A stretch of DNA of 64,000 nt from an uncultured Carboxylicivirga sp. (GTDB lineage Bacteria; Bacteroidota; Bacteroidia; Bacteroidales; Marinilabiliaceae): assembly GCA_947491945.1 (NCBI GenBank), contig CANLLN010000006.1, positions 62,001 to 126,000 of the forward strand, given 5' to 3'. Positions 27,109 to 35,813 of this stretch are shown one piece after another. Below the pieces are notes generated by a model. The model had not been told where the DNA came from. It did not search any database and worked only from the letters and a program-made list of their open reading frames with translations. Within the stretch, counting starts at the first letter, position 1. Each line of letters opens with the position of its first letter. The position numbers were made by a program, and so were the translations under genes.

Positions 27109-27807
27109 CTATACGTCCATGGGTTTTATGGCGGCATGTCGTCGTTGTAAGGTCTTTTGCCAGTATTCATGCAAATCCATCTTATCGCTTCTTGAGCTGC
27201 CCTCGGTTTGTACCAGTTGACTGCGATTGGCCACCACTACAGAACTGATATACCGCCCTGTGCCATTGAACACCATGTAGGCAATGTTTAGCTCATTGAT
27301 CTCATGCAGCCTCAAGGGGTTGCGTCGGCAGTGTACAATAAGGCGCAGTGTGGTTTTTTGCAGTGCGCTTGCTATTTGCCTGAGCTGCATCCTCTCCACC
27401 GGATCGTTTACATCGCACGAAATAAGAATATGCGAGTAAAGATTCAGTTGATGATACTGATGGATAAGTCCCTGTAGGGCATCATCTGCCGTGGGTAAAG
27501 ATACAATGTTGCTGCTTACTTCATAGCTTTCACATAATTTATGCAAGTGCAAATCATCGTAATTATTGGCAATAATCAGCAGCTCTTTGTCCAATGGCAC
27601 CACGGAGGATAATACAGTTTCAAGGGCAAACTCACGGGTTCTTTTAAAGCTGATGGTTTCATAACCGGTAAGGTAGAAGTCATCCGGATGGATAGGATTT
27701 TGCGTCATCAAGGCAATTAATTCGTGATTCACCACATCATCGAGCTCAATTTTATCAGAAAAAGAGGAAAGGCTTGAGTTAAGTATTTGCATAGCTTTTT
27801 TCGTCAA
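27109..27807 (-). CDS. degenerate class V aminotransferase-like protein (pseudoenzyme)
   Basis: This is a 232-residue soluble protein. Its middle follows the large domain of fold-type I class V aminotransferases: FALETVLSSVVPLDKELLIIAN looks like the phosphate-cup helix and next strand, HILISCDVNDPVERM like the segment before the PLP strand, LRLIVHC like the strand that normally ends in the PLP Asp, and NELNIAYMVFNGTGRY like the strand leading to the Schiff-base Lys. His159 stands where Asp is expected, and residues 181-185 (NGTGR) replace the Lys motif. The C-terminal small domain is absent. Without those residues PLP catalysis is not expected. The homology is my reading of the pattern and needs a profile search. 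Confidence 0.6.
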   Translation of the reverse strand: MTKKAMQILNSSLSSFSDKIELDDVVNHELIALMTQNPIHPDDFYLTGYETISFKRTREFALETVLSSVVPLDKELLIIANNYDDLHLHKLCESYEVSSNIVSLPTADDALQGLIHQYHQLNLYSHILISCDVNDPVERMQLRQIASALQKTTLRLIVHCRRNPLRLHEINELNIAYMVFNGTGRYISSVVVANRSQLVQTEGSSRSDKMDLHEYWQKTLQRRHAAIKPMDV

Positions 27808-27821
27808 AAGTTAATATATGG

Positions 27822-27829
27822 CAAAGATA
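27822..27829 (-). promoter_or_regulatory. -7 element (TATCTTTG) of the pseudo-aminotransferase gene
   Basis: On the minus strand TATCTTTG lies 14 bases upstream of the start codon of the 27109-27807 gene, so its leader would be very short. No -33 TTTG is seen. Confidence 0.45.
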
Positions 27830-27961
27830 CTCAGCACTGTGTCTACCCCGTTATGGCGACCTTAGCTTATCGTTAATCTTTCGTTAATACGACAAACTAA
27901 ATGAGCTGCATACGTAGTAGAACACACCTTTTTTCCAAATATTTTAAATAGGCTCTATCCC

Positions 27962-29302
27962 TTAGATGTAGCCCCGTGCTTTCAGCGCCAGATACTTATT
28001 GAGCGTTTCCACTGTTAAGTCCTTTGGTGGTGTCAGCACTGCATGTATGCCATAGCGCTCAAATTCCAGTATAATCCGCTTTTTATCGTAGGCAACTTTT
28101 TCGGCAATGGTTTTAATATAGATGCCTTCAATATCCATTGCCCGTTCATTGGTCAGTTTTGTTAATTCCGTATTTTCAAAAAATACAACTACCAACAGGT
28201 GATCACGTGCCATCTTTTTTAGGGTGGGTAGCTGACGGCGTGCGGCACTGAGGCTCTCGTAATTGGAGAATAGCACCAATAAGCTACGCTGGTGCAGTTG
28301 TCGGCGCACAGCGCTGTATAAGGCATCCATGCTTTGCTCCTCAAATTGTGTGCGCTGCTTATACAAGGCTTCCATTATCAACTGCAGCTGCTTGCTGTTT
28401 CGCTGGGGGTTAATTATGCTTCTTACCTTATTATTGAAGGTAATCAGGCCGGCTTTATCGTGTTTGAGCATGGCTATTTTAGACAATACCAGTGAAGCAT
28501 TAATGGCATAATCCAGTAACGTCATGCCTTCAAAAGGCATTTGCATGGTGCGTCCCATGTTAATCAGGGAAATTACCTGCTGCGACTTTTCATCCTGATA
28601 TTGATTAACCATCAAGTGACTCTTTCGTGCTGTCGCCTTCCAGTTAATGGTGCGGTAGTCATCTCCCTTGGTGTATTCGCGTATCTGGTCAAACTCCATC
28701 TGATGCCCCAGGCGTCTTACCTTCTTAATGCCCATTTCTGTCAGGCGGTTAGAGATGGCCATCATCTCAAACTGACGCATCTCCTGAAAAGCAGGATACA
28801 CCTTTACCATTGTGTTACGCCCGTATCGCAATCGTCGTTCAAGTAGTTGCAGGGGTGATTTGATGAATACATTGAGGTGGCCGAACCAGTATCCTCCTCG
28901 CTCGCGTGGGCGTACTGTGTAGCTAACCCTGGCTGTTTCGCCCCTCCTTAGGCTCCTCTTTATGCTAAAGTCACGTTTTTGAAACTGCACCGGCAACTCA
29001 TCAATGGCTTTAATATGTACACGAAAAGGAAAATCGTTGGTGAATATAAGTTTGATGTTATTGTCATGTCCGTTGGAAAATCGCTCATCGAGGAATCGAT
29101 GAGCCGTAAATAGGTGCTTAGGCCTCGCAAAAAGAAGCAGGCACTCAGTTACCAGCAAGACAGCAAACAGTCCCAGCGCCATAAGGCTGAGCAGAAAAAT
29201 AAACTCTCCAAACTGACCCAGCGCCAGAAAAAAAACTAAGGCACCCAGTAAATAGTAAAAGAGGGGCGTAAAGTATACGTGATTTCTTATTCTGATAGCC
29301 AT
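27962..29302 (-). CDS. DUF58 domain protein (vWA-like), MoxR partner
   Basis: This is a 446-residue protein with two N-terminal hydrophobic helices (about 12-55), then a beta-rich stretch and the DUF58 core, whose signature EFDQIREYTKGDDYRTINWK is intact near residues 205-224. The remainder has a von Willebrand A-like pattern (LLDYAINASLVLSKIA, then LLVLFSN). DUF58 proteins regularly accompany MoxR ATPases, here 11 bases upstream in the operon, and are thought to be their clients or adaptors. The function is not known. It is the last gene of the six-gene operon. Confidence 0.87.
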   Translation of the reverse strand: MAIRIRNHVYFTPLFYYLLGALVFFLALGQFGEFIFLLSLMALGLFAVLLVTECLLLFARPKHLFTAHRFLDERFSNGHDNNIKLIFTNDFPFRVHIKAIDELPVQFQKRDFSIKRSLRRGETARVSYTVRPRERGGYWFGHLNVFIKSPLQLLERRLRYGRNTMVKVYPAFQEMRQFEMMAISNRLTEMGIKKVRRLGHQMEFDQIREYTKGDDYRTINWKATARKSHLMVNQYQDEKSQQVISLINMGRTMQMPFEGMTLLDYAINASLVLSKIAMLKHDKAGLITFNNKVRSIINPQRNSKQLQLIMEALYKQRTQFEEQSMDALYSAVRRQLHQRSLLVLFSNYESLSAARRQLPTLKKMARDHLLVVVFFENTELTKLTNERAMDIEGIYIKTIAEKVAYDKKRIILEFERYGIHAVLTPPKDLTVETLNKYLALKARGYI

Positions 29303-29313
29303 AGTTTGTATGC

Positions 29314-30300
29314 TTATCGGGGCACTTCAACAGAGTCCACAATTTGTTGAATAATGAGTTCTGCTTGAGCGCCTTCCATCTCCTTTTCAGGGGTGAGGAT
29401 GAGTCGATGATTCAGCACCGGGGTTATCACAAACTTGATATCATCGGGCGTTACAAAATCCCGGCCTTCAAGGGCTGCGTAGGCCTTGGCAGCATGGAGT
29501 ATAGACAATGATGCGCGTGGGCTGCCTCCCAAAAACAGGGCGTTGTTATTGCGTGTTCTATCAACAATTTGTGCAATGTAACGCAGCAGATCATCTTCCA
29601 CGATTACCCGCGCTGCCAGGTCTTGGTAGGCGGTTATTTCTTCTGCACTCAGCACGGCATTGATCAAGCTTAAAGGATCACGTTCTTGTCGGTCCTGGGC
29701 ATTGGAAAGGATGGATACCTCCTCATCGAGGCTGGGATAATCAATGGTGATCTTAAACAGGAAACGATCTAGCTGTGCCTCGGGCAAGCGGTAAGTTCCC
29801 TCATGTTCAACAGGGTTTTGGGTGGCCATCACAATAAAGGGCGGAGACATAGGGCGGGTGGTGCCATCAATGGTAACTTGTCGCTCTTCCATCACCTCAA
29901 AAAGGGCGGCCTGTGTCTTTGCCGGAGCGCGGTTTACCTCGTCAATTAGTATCAGGTTGGAGAATATGGGACCTTTGTTAAATTCAAAAGCTGATTTGCC
30001 GGTGTTAAAAACCATGGTTCCCAGCACATCGGAGGGCATCAGGTCAGGAGTAAATTGTATGCGAGAGAAACCTGAGGATACGGATTTGGCCAGTAACTTG
30101 GCCATCATGGTTTTGGCAACGCCGGGCACCCCTTCTATAAGTACATGGCCATTGGCAATGAGGGCTGTTAGCAGCAAGTCCAGTACCTTTTCCTGCCCTA
30201 CAATTACTTTGTTAATCTCATTGCGAATGCGGTAGGCTGCATTGTTCAGATCCTCAAGGGGGAGACGATTTTCAAAAGGAGGGTTTGTCTGTTGATCCAT
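29314..30300 (-). CDS. MoxR-family AAA+ ATPase
   Basis: This is a 328-residue AAA_3 ATPase. Walker A is GVPGVAKTMMAKLLA, Walker B is LILIDEVNRAP, and sensor 1 lies in MATQNPVEHEGTYRLPEAQLD. The C-terminal lid ends in the HRLILTPE motif. MoxR ATPases act as chaperones that mature or activate protein complexes, often with vWA proteins. Here the neighbours are DUF58 and four membrane proteins, so its target is probably a membrane assembly (inference). Confidence 0.95.
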   Translation of the reverse strand: MDQQTNPPFENRLPLEDLNNAAYRIRNEINKVIVGQEKVLDLLLTALIANGHVLIEGVPGVAKTMMAKLLAKSVSSGFSRIQFTPDLMPSDVLGTMVFNTGKSAFEFNKGPIFSNLILIDEVNRAPAKTQAALFEVMEERQVTIDGTTRPMSPPFIVMATQNPVEHEGTYRLPEAQLDRFLFKITIDYPSLDEEVSILSNAQDRQERDPLSLINAVLSAEEITAYQDLAARVIVEDDLLRYIAQIVDRTRNNNALFLGGSPRASLSILHAAKAYAALEGRDFVTPDDIKFVITPVLNHRLILTPEKEMEGAQAELIIQQIVDSVEVPR

Positions 30301-30312
30301 ATTTATTGTTTT

Positions 30313-31524
30313 TTATTGACAGTGGTCGTAAAAATATTCTATGCGGCGGTTAAATTGCTCAAGATCTTCTTCACTGATGCGTTGTAGTTGATCCAGATTT
30401 AGGCCAAGTTCAAATAGCTGTTTAATGGTTCTGACTGAGACGGATGATTTATCGGCCAGCTGTTGATAAAATTCATCGTTGATCGCAGTTGTATTCAGGT
30501 AATAGCGGTTTCGTACATAGGCAAGCAGATAGCTGAATCGTTTCCTGGCAATATCCAGGTGGTTTTTGCGACTAAAGTATAGGCGACCAATGGTTTCTAT
30601 AAAATTTACCGTGGAGTTTACCGGTATCTTAATGGCAGGTATGGCGCGTTGCCGGCGTGCCGACTGGAATAAGAGAAATATGAAAATACCTATTAGCAAC
30701 AGGTACCAGGCCAGTCGCAGGGGTGTGCGTGCTAGAATAAAACCGAGGAGCGATCCTTGCCCTTCACTTGCAGGGGCACCCGCTCCGTATTTGTATTTGT
30801 AATGCTCGTCCCATACCGTGGATTGATTGGGTAGGTAAGACAGGCATTTAAAAGCATACTCGTAGTTGTCGCCCTGCACCAGGTTAAAATTGGTAAAGGC
30901 CTGTGGGTTTAAGTTTAAATAGACCTGGCCACCTCCCTGCTGTATCTTAATAAAGTTTGTTTTTCCGCTGTTGTTGAAGCCCAGCACCGTTGTGCGAGTA
31001 CTATCATAACGGGTAAAGTAGTTATTGCTTATGCCTTTATTATACCAATAGCCCAGGTGGGTTTTTAGTTTTCTGTTGGCCAGGTTAAAACTCACTGAAT
31101 CGCCCATTAAGGTGATACCGTGGCGCTGTTCGTACTCAATACCGAGCTGTTGGCGCAGTGAATCGCCTATGGAGGATGCCGCCATAAACAGATGATTCTG
31201 CTGTTTAAGCAGTTCATTTATTTGGATGATATCGTCCGCATCGGGTGCAAATTCATTGTTGATGATGATGATGTTGGTTGCCGTTGGTGTTTCAGCCGAG
31301 AAAAATGAGGCAAGCGCACTGTGTGATGTGGTGATGGGTGAGGAGTTAAACAGCTCAGGCAGCAGCCTGTAGAGCAGTTTACTGCCAAAGGGTTTCGTGT
31401 CCTGCTTTGAAAAGCTAAGCGACCAGTCGATGGGTTGGGGGGCTGCGGCCATCATCAACACCATTAGCCCCACCACAAAAAGGGTGGCCGATAGCAGTAT
31501 TTTATTGTATGAAGGCCCTTTCAT
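30313..31524 (-). CDS. DUF4350 domain membrane protein
   Basis: This is a 403-residue protein with one N-terminal helix (about 9-28), a periplasmic DUF4350 domain related to GATase1-like folds (FGSKLLYRLLPELF at its start), a second helix (about 268-290, YLLLIGIFIFLLFQS) and a cytoplasmic helical tail of about 110 residues. Its ATG overlaps the stop of the upstream DUF4129 gene (ATGA), a sign of coupled translation. The family has no known function but is a standing member of MoxR/DUF58 clusters. Confidence 0.82.
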   Translation of the reverse strand: MKGPSYNKILLSATLFVVGLMVLMMAAAPQPIDWSLSFSKQDTKPFGSKLLYRLLPELFNSSPITTSHSALASFFSAETPTATNIIIINNEFAPDADDIIQINELLKQQNHLFMAASSIGDSLRQQLGIEYEQRHGITLMGDSVSFNLANRKLKTHLGYWYNKGISNNYFTRYDSTRTTVLGFNNSGKTNFIKIQQGGGQVYLNLNPQAFTNFNLVQGDNYEYAFKCLSYLPNQSTVWDEHYKYKYGAGAPASEGQGSLLGFILARTPLRLAWYLLLIGIFIFLLFQSARRQRAIPAIKIPVNSTVNFIETIGRLYFSRKNHLDIARKRFSYLLAYVRNRYYLNTTAINDEFYQQLADKSSVSVRTIKQLFELGLNLDQLQRISEEDLEQFNRRIEYFYDHCQ

Positions 31525-32246
31525 TGGCTATCATGTTTAGGATTAATCAGTTTAAAAAAGCGATTAAACTCCTTTCTTAAGTGAGTAAAAGCTGCTTCAC
31601 CGATATTAAACTTACCATACCAAATCCGTTCATACTGTTGCATAAGACTGAAAAATGCTGTTTTGACCACACCATTATCGATTTCGTAATAGTATTCTCG
31701 GTCAGTTTTATAGGCGTAACGTTGTATATGGTTCTGACGGCTCAGCTCGCGCAGACACAGTAAAAATAATATTCGGGTGGCGGTTCTGAAGGCACGCCCT
31801 TCCACAAAACCCTGTAATAGGTCCTCCAGCTTGTCATCCTCAAAGCCGGCATTATCCAGTCCAAAGTTGAGGTCAGTGACTTTGGTTGTTTTTGAAAAAA
31901 TAAAGAGCCCCTTTACGGGAATGCCCAGTAGCTTGATAACCATAAAAACGACCGCAGCCATGCCCAGCGCAAGAATAAGCCACCCGATGAAGTTGAGCTT
32001 ACCATTGCTGAGACGCAGCATGGAGAAGAACCAACGCTGAAATTTCTGCCATAGGTTGAGCAGGTCGGTGTTTAGCTCATAGCTATATTCGCTTAGTGCC
32101 TTGTAACTACTCATGGTATCCGGTGCCGGGCAGCGGTAATCAACCTGTGTGTTATCCCAGGGTATTACAGTATCTGACACATCGGTATGTTGTCCGTGTG
32201 TCAGACTGCTAATGGTCAAAAATAGGATGATAATCAGGTGCTTCAT
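31521..32246 (-). CDS. DUF4129 domain membrane protein
   Basis: This is a 241-residue protein. I start at the ATG at 32246, giving a signal-like N-terminus (MKHLIIILFLTISSLTHG). A GTG three codons earlier is possible. One membrane helix follows at about residues 90-112 (FIGWLILALGMAAVVFMVI), and the C-terminal cytoplasmic part carries the DUF4129 pattern (RILFLLCLRELSRQ, YAYKTDREYYYEI, YERIWYGKF). It sits between the six-helix protein (17-base gap) and DUF4350 (4-base overlap). In related clusters this domain is often fused to a transglutaminase. No such domain is present here. Confidence 0.8.
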   Translation of the reverse strand: MKHLIIILFLTISSLTHGQHTDVSDTVIPWDNTQVDYRCPAPDTMSSYKALSEYSYELNTDLLNLWQKFQRWFFSMLRLSNGKLNFIGWLILALGMAAVVFMVIKLLGIPVKGLFIFSKTTKVTDLNFGLDNAGFEDDKLEDLLQGFVEGRAFRTATRILFLLCLRELSRQNHIQRYAYKTDREYYYEIDNGVVKTAFFSLMQQYERIWYGKFNIGEAAFTHLRKEFNRFFKLINPKHDSQ

Positions 32247-32263
32247 GGGGCTCACAAGGCTTC

Positions 32264-33142
32264 TTATTCGTGCTTTACTTCTGCATCGGATGTACCAATC
32301 TCGTTAATGCGATCCAGTAGTGTGGATGCATTGTCTTTTTCACTGAGGTTGAAATACTGAATGCCGGTTACAACATATACAAAAGCCTTCAGATAGATGC
32401 TTAGTACAAGCAGTAAAATATAGGAGGTGATTACAAAGGCAGCGTTAAGTTGCGCCCAATCGCCCGATTGAATTAGAGTGGGTATTTTTAGCTGCATATA
32501 TATTTGAAGAGGAACACTGATAATACTGCTGACAAATCCGACCAGAAGGCTGGCTACTAATAGGATGGCAAAGGTAATCCACCAGTTATTTTTAATCAGC
32601 TGGAAACAGCGACTCAGATTTTGACCTAAGCCCTTATTCTCAATAAACATAACCGGAAAGATGAGACTGAGTGTAATGGCAAGATAGATGCCCGGTAGGA
32701 TGAAAAAAGCAAAGCCGATCATCATCAGTATGGTGATGACAATGCCATAGCCAATAACAGGGAAGAAGCGACGAGTAATATGATGACCCACATCCGAAAT
32801 AGTAAAATTGCCCGCGCCCTTTTCGTGATACTCCTTCATATAACCATAACTGGCGCCCACAATAACAATTTGCACCGCAATGGCCAGCAGCAGAAAAATG
32901 AATAGGGGAATGAAAAAGTTGATGATGGCCATGGGGTCGGGTGAATTGGTGATGCTTTCGAAACCTCCGTTGATAAACTGCAGCACCATGTAGGCAAGAC
33001 TTGCTATCATGGCAATAACAGGTATGCCTGTGTAAGTAAGCATGGCCTTGATGAAAAATAATCCTTCTTGTTTAAAAAATTCCATGGCGGCATTAATTAC
33101 GCCACTAAAATCTCGTCGTTGTGCAAATTTGAGTTGGGTCAT
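32264..33142 (-). CDS. polytopic membrane protein of the MoxR/SpoIIM cluster
   Basis: This is a 292-residue protein with about six helices (near 32-58, 75-100, 128-165, 185-212, 230-255). An amphipathic N-terminus carries RRDFSGVINAAMEFFKQE. The segment GFAFFILPGIYLAITLSL and the later CFQLIKNNWW resemble the membrane domains found in glycerophosphodiesterase-type and DUF4013-like proteins. I cannot name a function. Its ATG overlaps the stop of the SpoIIM gene by four bases. Confidence 0.7.
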   Translation of the reverse strand: MTQLKFAQRRDFSGVINAAMEFFKQEGLFFIKAMLTYTGIPVIAMIASLAYMVLQFINGGFESITNSPDPMAIINFFIPLFIFLLLAIAVQIVIVGASYGYMKEYHEKGAGNFTISDVGHHITRRFFPVIGYGIVITILMMIGFAFFILPGIYLAITLSLIFPVMFIENKGLGQNLSRCFQLIKNNWWITFAILLVASLLVGFVSSIISVPLQIYMQLKIPTLIQSGDWAQLNAAFVITSYILLLVLSIYLKAFVYVVTGIQYFNLSEKDNASTLLDRINEIGTSDAEVKHE

Positions 33143-34104
33143 TTGTTTTTAAATTTTGAATAAACGATGCTGGGATATACGAAAAAATATCCGATGATGA
33201 TAAGCAGCGATGCTGCTATGATGAGTATGTTCAGCCAATGGTTGATGCTGTTGTAATGGCGGGTAACGAAGCTTTCAAGTATGCCCGCTGTAAAGAATAG
33301 CAGGGTAACGGGTAGCATTACTTTCACGCCCTTGAGGGTGCCGTAGATAAAGGCATCCTTGCGGGGATAAGTACCCGGAAACAGCATGTATCTGCCCAGC
33401 ATAATGCCGGCGCCACCCGCTAAAACAATGGCCGAAAGCTCCAGCGTGCCATGTATCATGATTGCATAGGTAGATACGGCCAGTAAATTTTTTTGGTAGA
33501 AAAAGGCTTGGAAGGCACCCACCATAACGCCATTCTGAAACAGACCATAGGCAGCCCCCAGTGGTGTTAGAAAGCCGTATAGAAAAACGTTCCATGACAC
33601 ATTTACGTTGTTAAAAATGATGTAAAAGCTCATGGGTAATTCGCCCATTTGTCCGTACACAGCCATGGGATCGCCTCTCTCAATATTGTCCAGTGTCATG
33701 TTTACATAGCTGTCGCCCAGTATGGCCCTTACAAAGCCAGCATCGTCAAGTGCGGAGACGACACCCAGAGTCCAAGCAGCTATAAAAATAAGTAGCGAAA
33801 TAAGGAAATAGGGACGGGCACTGTGCAATACCAGCGGCAGTTCGATTTTGAAAAAGCGGGGCAGGCGACTACCCTTCTCTCTTTTGTTACGATATACCTC
33901 CTGATGTGTTTTTTGCGACAAGGAATTCAGGTAGGCCAGTGTGTGACTGCCCGGATAAAAGGTACGGGCGTATGCAAGGTCGTCAGTGAGTTGAATAAAC
34001 TGATCAGCCAAGCTGTCGGGCCTTACTTGTGTGGGTTTTCTCAGTTGCTGTTCAAAGGTCTCCCAGCGTGTTTTGTTGCGGTTGATAAACGTAATCTCCT
34101 TCAT
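33139..34104 (-). CDS. SpoIIM (DUF95) family membrane protein
   Basis: This is a 321-residue protein with a soluble N-terminal part (about 1-95, with YARTFYPGSHTLAYLNSL) and about six helices. The family signature is the glycine-rich helix LTPLGAAYGLFQNGVMVGA and the motif IHGTLELSAIVLAGGAG. In sporulating Firmicutes SpoIIM works in septal peptidoglycan removal. In Gram-negative non-sporulating bacteria relatives accompany MoxR, DUF58 and RDD genes and the role is unknown. It is the first gene of the operon and divergent from the RDD gene. Confidence 0.88.
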   Translation of the reverse strand: MKEITFINRNKTRWETFEQQLRKPTQVRPDSLADQFIQLTDDLAYARTFYPGSHTLAYLNSLSQKTHQEVYRNKREKGSRLPRFFKIELPLVLHSARPYFLISLLIFIAAWTLGVVSALDDAGFVRAILGDSYVNMTLDNIERGDPMAVYGQMGELPMSFYIIFNNVNVSWNVFLYGFLTPLGAAYGLFQNGVMVGAFQAFFYQKNLLAVSTYAIMIHGTLELSAIVLAGGAGIMLGRYMLFPGTYPRKDAFIYGTLKGVKVMLPVTLLFFTAGILESFVTRHYNSINHWLNILIIAASLLIIIGYFFVYPSIVYSKFKNK

Positions 34105-34166
34105 GGGGTAGCTGCATGAGCATTACGAATAAATGAATTTTTCGGCAGATAAAAAACTTATTTTGC

Positions 34167-34174
34167 TATTTTTG
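34167..34174 (+). promoter_or_regulatory. -7 element (TATTTTTG) of the RDD gene
   Basis: This is an exact TAnnTTTG match, 40 bases before the RDD ATG, in the 110-base divergent region shared with the SpoIIM gene. The T-run at 34138-34142 is a poor -33 with a long spacer. Confidence 0.45.
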
Positions 34175-34214
34175 GCTGATTACATCAGGATTCTAATCAA
34201 TTCTTCGAGCATTT

Positions 34215-34943
34215 ATGGAGTATTTAAATATCTCAACCACGCAAAATGTAAATATAGAGTATCAGCTGGCCAGCGTGGGCGATCGTATTTTTGCCTATAT
34301 CATCGACGGCTTTATTCAAATCTTTGCCGTGGTGGCTATCATCCTTATTTTTATTGTAGGATTGGGTATTGAATCGTGGTGGCTTGCGCTCTTATTTCTG
34401 CCACTGATGTTCTATCATTTGCTTTGCGAAGCCTTTTTAAATGGTCAAAGTTTCGGTAAGATGATGATGAAAATAAAAGCCACTAAAATTGATGGGAGCG
34501 AGCTGCGTTTTATTGATTGTTTCCTGCGCTGGATTTTTCGTATCGTTGATTTTAATCTTCCCATAGGGGGGGCATTGGTAGGTTTGCTCACAATTATTAT
34601 CGGGGGCAAGGGGCAGCGTATAGGCGATATTGTGGCCAAAACAACCGTAATTAAAGTAGGAGCAAATGTAGGCTTGCAGGCAACGGCTTATGTTGAAGTG
34701 GAAGATGATTATATTCCGCAATATGCCAGTGTGGCTGTGCTAAGTGAGCGCGATGTGCTTACTATTAAGGAAGTGCTGAATCGGGTCGAAAGCGCTCGAT
34801 CCAATCGAAATGGGGATGCTTCGGATCCACTTGTCGTTAAAACCACGGAAGTAGTCAGCAGAAAGATGAATGTGGAACCAACGCAAACGGCCGGCGATTT
34901 TTTGCGTACTGTCCTAAAAGATTATAATTTTTACCATCGCTAA
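34215..34943 (+). CDS. RDD family membrane protein
   Basis: This is a 242-residue protein with the RDD domain in residues 15-150. The first helix begins SVGDRIFAYIIDGF with the Arg-Asp pair. NGQSFGKMMMKIKAT follows, then the conserved RWIFRIVD. Residues about 155-242 are a soluble cytoplasmic tail. RDD proteins have been linked to ion exchange in some bacteria, but no single role covers the family. Here it belongs by position and family association to the divergent SpoIIM/MoxR cluster. Confidence 0.88.
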   Translation: MEYLNISTTQNVNIEYQLASVGDRIFAYIIDGFIQIFAVVAIILIFIVGLGIESWWLALLFLPLMFYHLLCEAFLNGQSFGKMMMKIKATKIDGSELRFIDCFLRWIFRIVDFNLPIGGALVGLLTIIIGGKGQRIGDIVAKTTVIKVGANVGLQATAYVEVEDDYIPQYASVAVLSERDVLTIKEVLNRVESARSNRNGDASDPLVVKTTEVVSRKMNVEPTQTAGDFLRTVLKDYNFYHR

Positions 34944-34963
34944 GTGATGGTTTGTTTTTATGT

Positions 34964-35033
34964 AACACAAACGAGTCAAATTTACTATTCATTATCTGTT
35001 GATAAGAATATTTTATTTTGACTCGTTTGTGTT
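34964..35033. repeat. 17-bp perfect inverted repeat between convergent genes
   Basis: AACACAAACGAGTCAAA (34964-34980) and its exact complement (35017-35033) enclose a 36-base A/T-rich loop. The element fills most of the space between the convergent RDD and zinc-peptidase genes. It may act as a bidirectional terminator, but the long loop and the lack of a T tract straight after the arms are unusual, so a remnant of a small mobile repeat is the alternative. Confidence 0.65.
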
Positions 35034-35049
35034 CGCTGAATGCCTATCC

Positions 35050-35754
35050 TTAATCGCGGTTACCCACAAATAGCATTACATAATACATTAGTGTTGCCAA
35101 CGATGACAAGGCTGCCACCACGTAGGTGTAGGCTGCCCAGTTAAGCGCGTCCTTGGCTTTGCCATGTGTATCTTGTGTAGTAATACCGGCTGTATTGAGC
35201 CAAGCCAGTGCGCGTCGACTTGCATCAATCTCCACCGGTAGCGTTATAAAGGCAAACAGTGTGAAGATGGCATAACAGGCAATAATGATTTGCAGTGCCA
35301 GATTATAGCTGATTAAACCCGGTAAGGCAATCGCACCAACAAACAGCGCGATAAACATGAAGTTAAGAATTTTAGCACTCACATTTTGTAAAGGAACCAG
35401 TGCCGATCTAAACTCCAGAAAAGCATAACTATTGGCATGCTGAATGGCGTGTCCTGTTTCGTGGGCCGCCACGGCTGCCGCCGCCACACTGCGTCCGTTA
35501 TACACATCGGGGCTAAGGTTAACCGTCCGGTTGCCAGGGTTGTAATGGTCGCTTAACTGCCCTTGTACACAATTAATCTGAATGTTCATTAAGCCATTCT
35601 GTCGTAGCATTTTCTCTGCCACTTCCCTGCCGGTCATACCATAATTCATTGGTACCTGCGAATACGCTTTGAACTTGCTTTTCAGTCGCGAGCTTACCAC
35701 AAAGCTAAGGACTGCAAAGACCGCAAAAATTAAAAGTAAAACTGGTGAAAACAT
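35050..35754 (-). CDS. COG2738 (YugP-type) zinc metallopeptidase
   Basis: This is a 234-residue membrane protein with an HExxH site, His98-Glu99 to His102, in AHETGHAIQHANSYAF. An N-terminal helix (about 2-22) precedes the protease domain, and further helices follow (about 125-150, 155-175 and 215-232). The SPDVYNGRSVAAAAVAAHE segment is the family core. Substrates are unknown. It lies just upstream in the minus direction of the RDD/SpoIIM locus and downstream of a terminator for the sensor kinase. Confidence 0.88.
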   Translation of the reverse strand: MFSPVLLLIFAVFAVLSFVVSSRLKSKFKAYSQVPMNYGMTGREVAEKMLRQNGLMNIQINCVQGQLSDHYNPGNRTVNLSPDVYNGRSVAAAAVAAHETGHAIQHANSYAFLEFRSALVPLQNVSAKILNFMFIALFVGAIALPGLISYNLALQIIIACYAIFTLFAFITLPVEIDASRRALAWLNTAGITTQDTHGKAKDALNWAAYTYVVAALSSLATLMYYVMLFVGNRD

Positions 35755-35783
35755 AGTTAATAAGTTTAGGCCAATACCCTATC

Positions 35784-35813
35784 AAAAACACTGCCAATTT
35801 TTACTTTGGCAGT
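35784..35813 (-). terminator. intrinsic terminator of the propeller sensor gene
   Basis: On the minus strand ACTGCCAA (from 35813) pairs with TTGGCAGT (ending 35790) around an 8-base loop, followed by GTTTTTG. The stop codon of the sensor gene lies inside the loop, so termination follows it directly. Confidence 0.65.
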
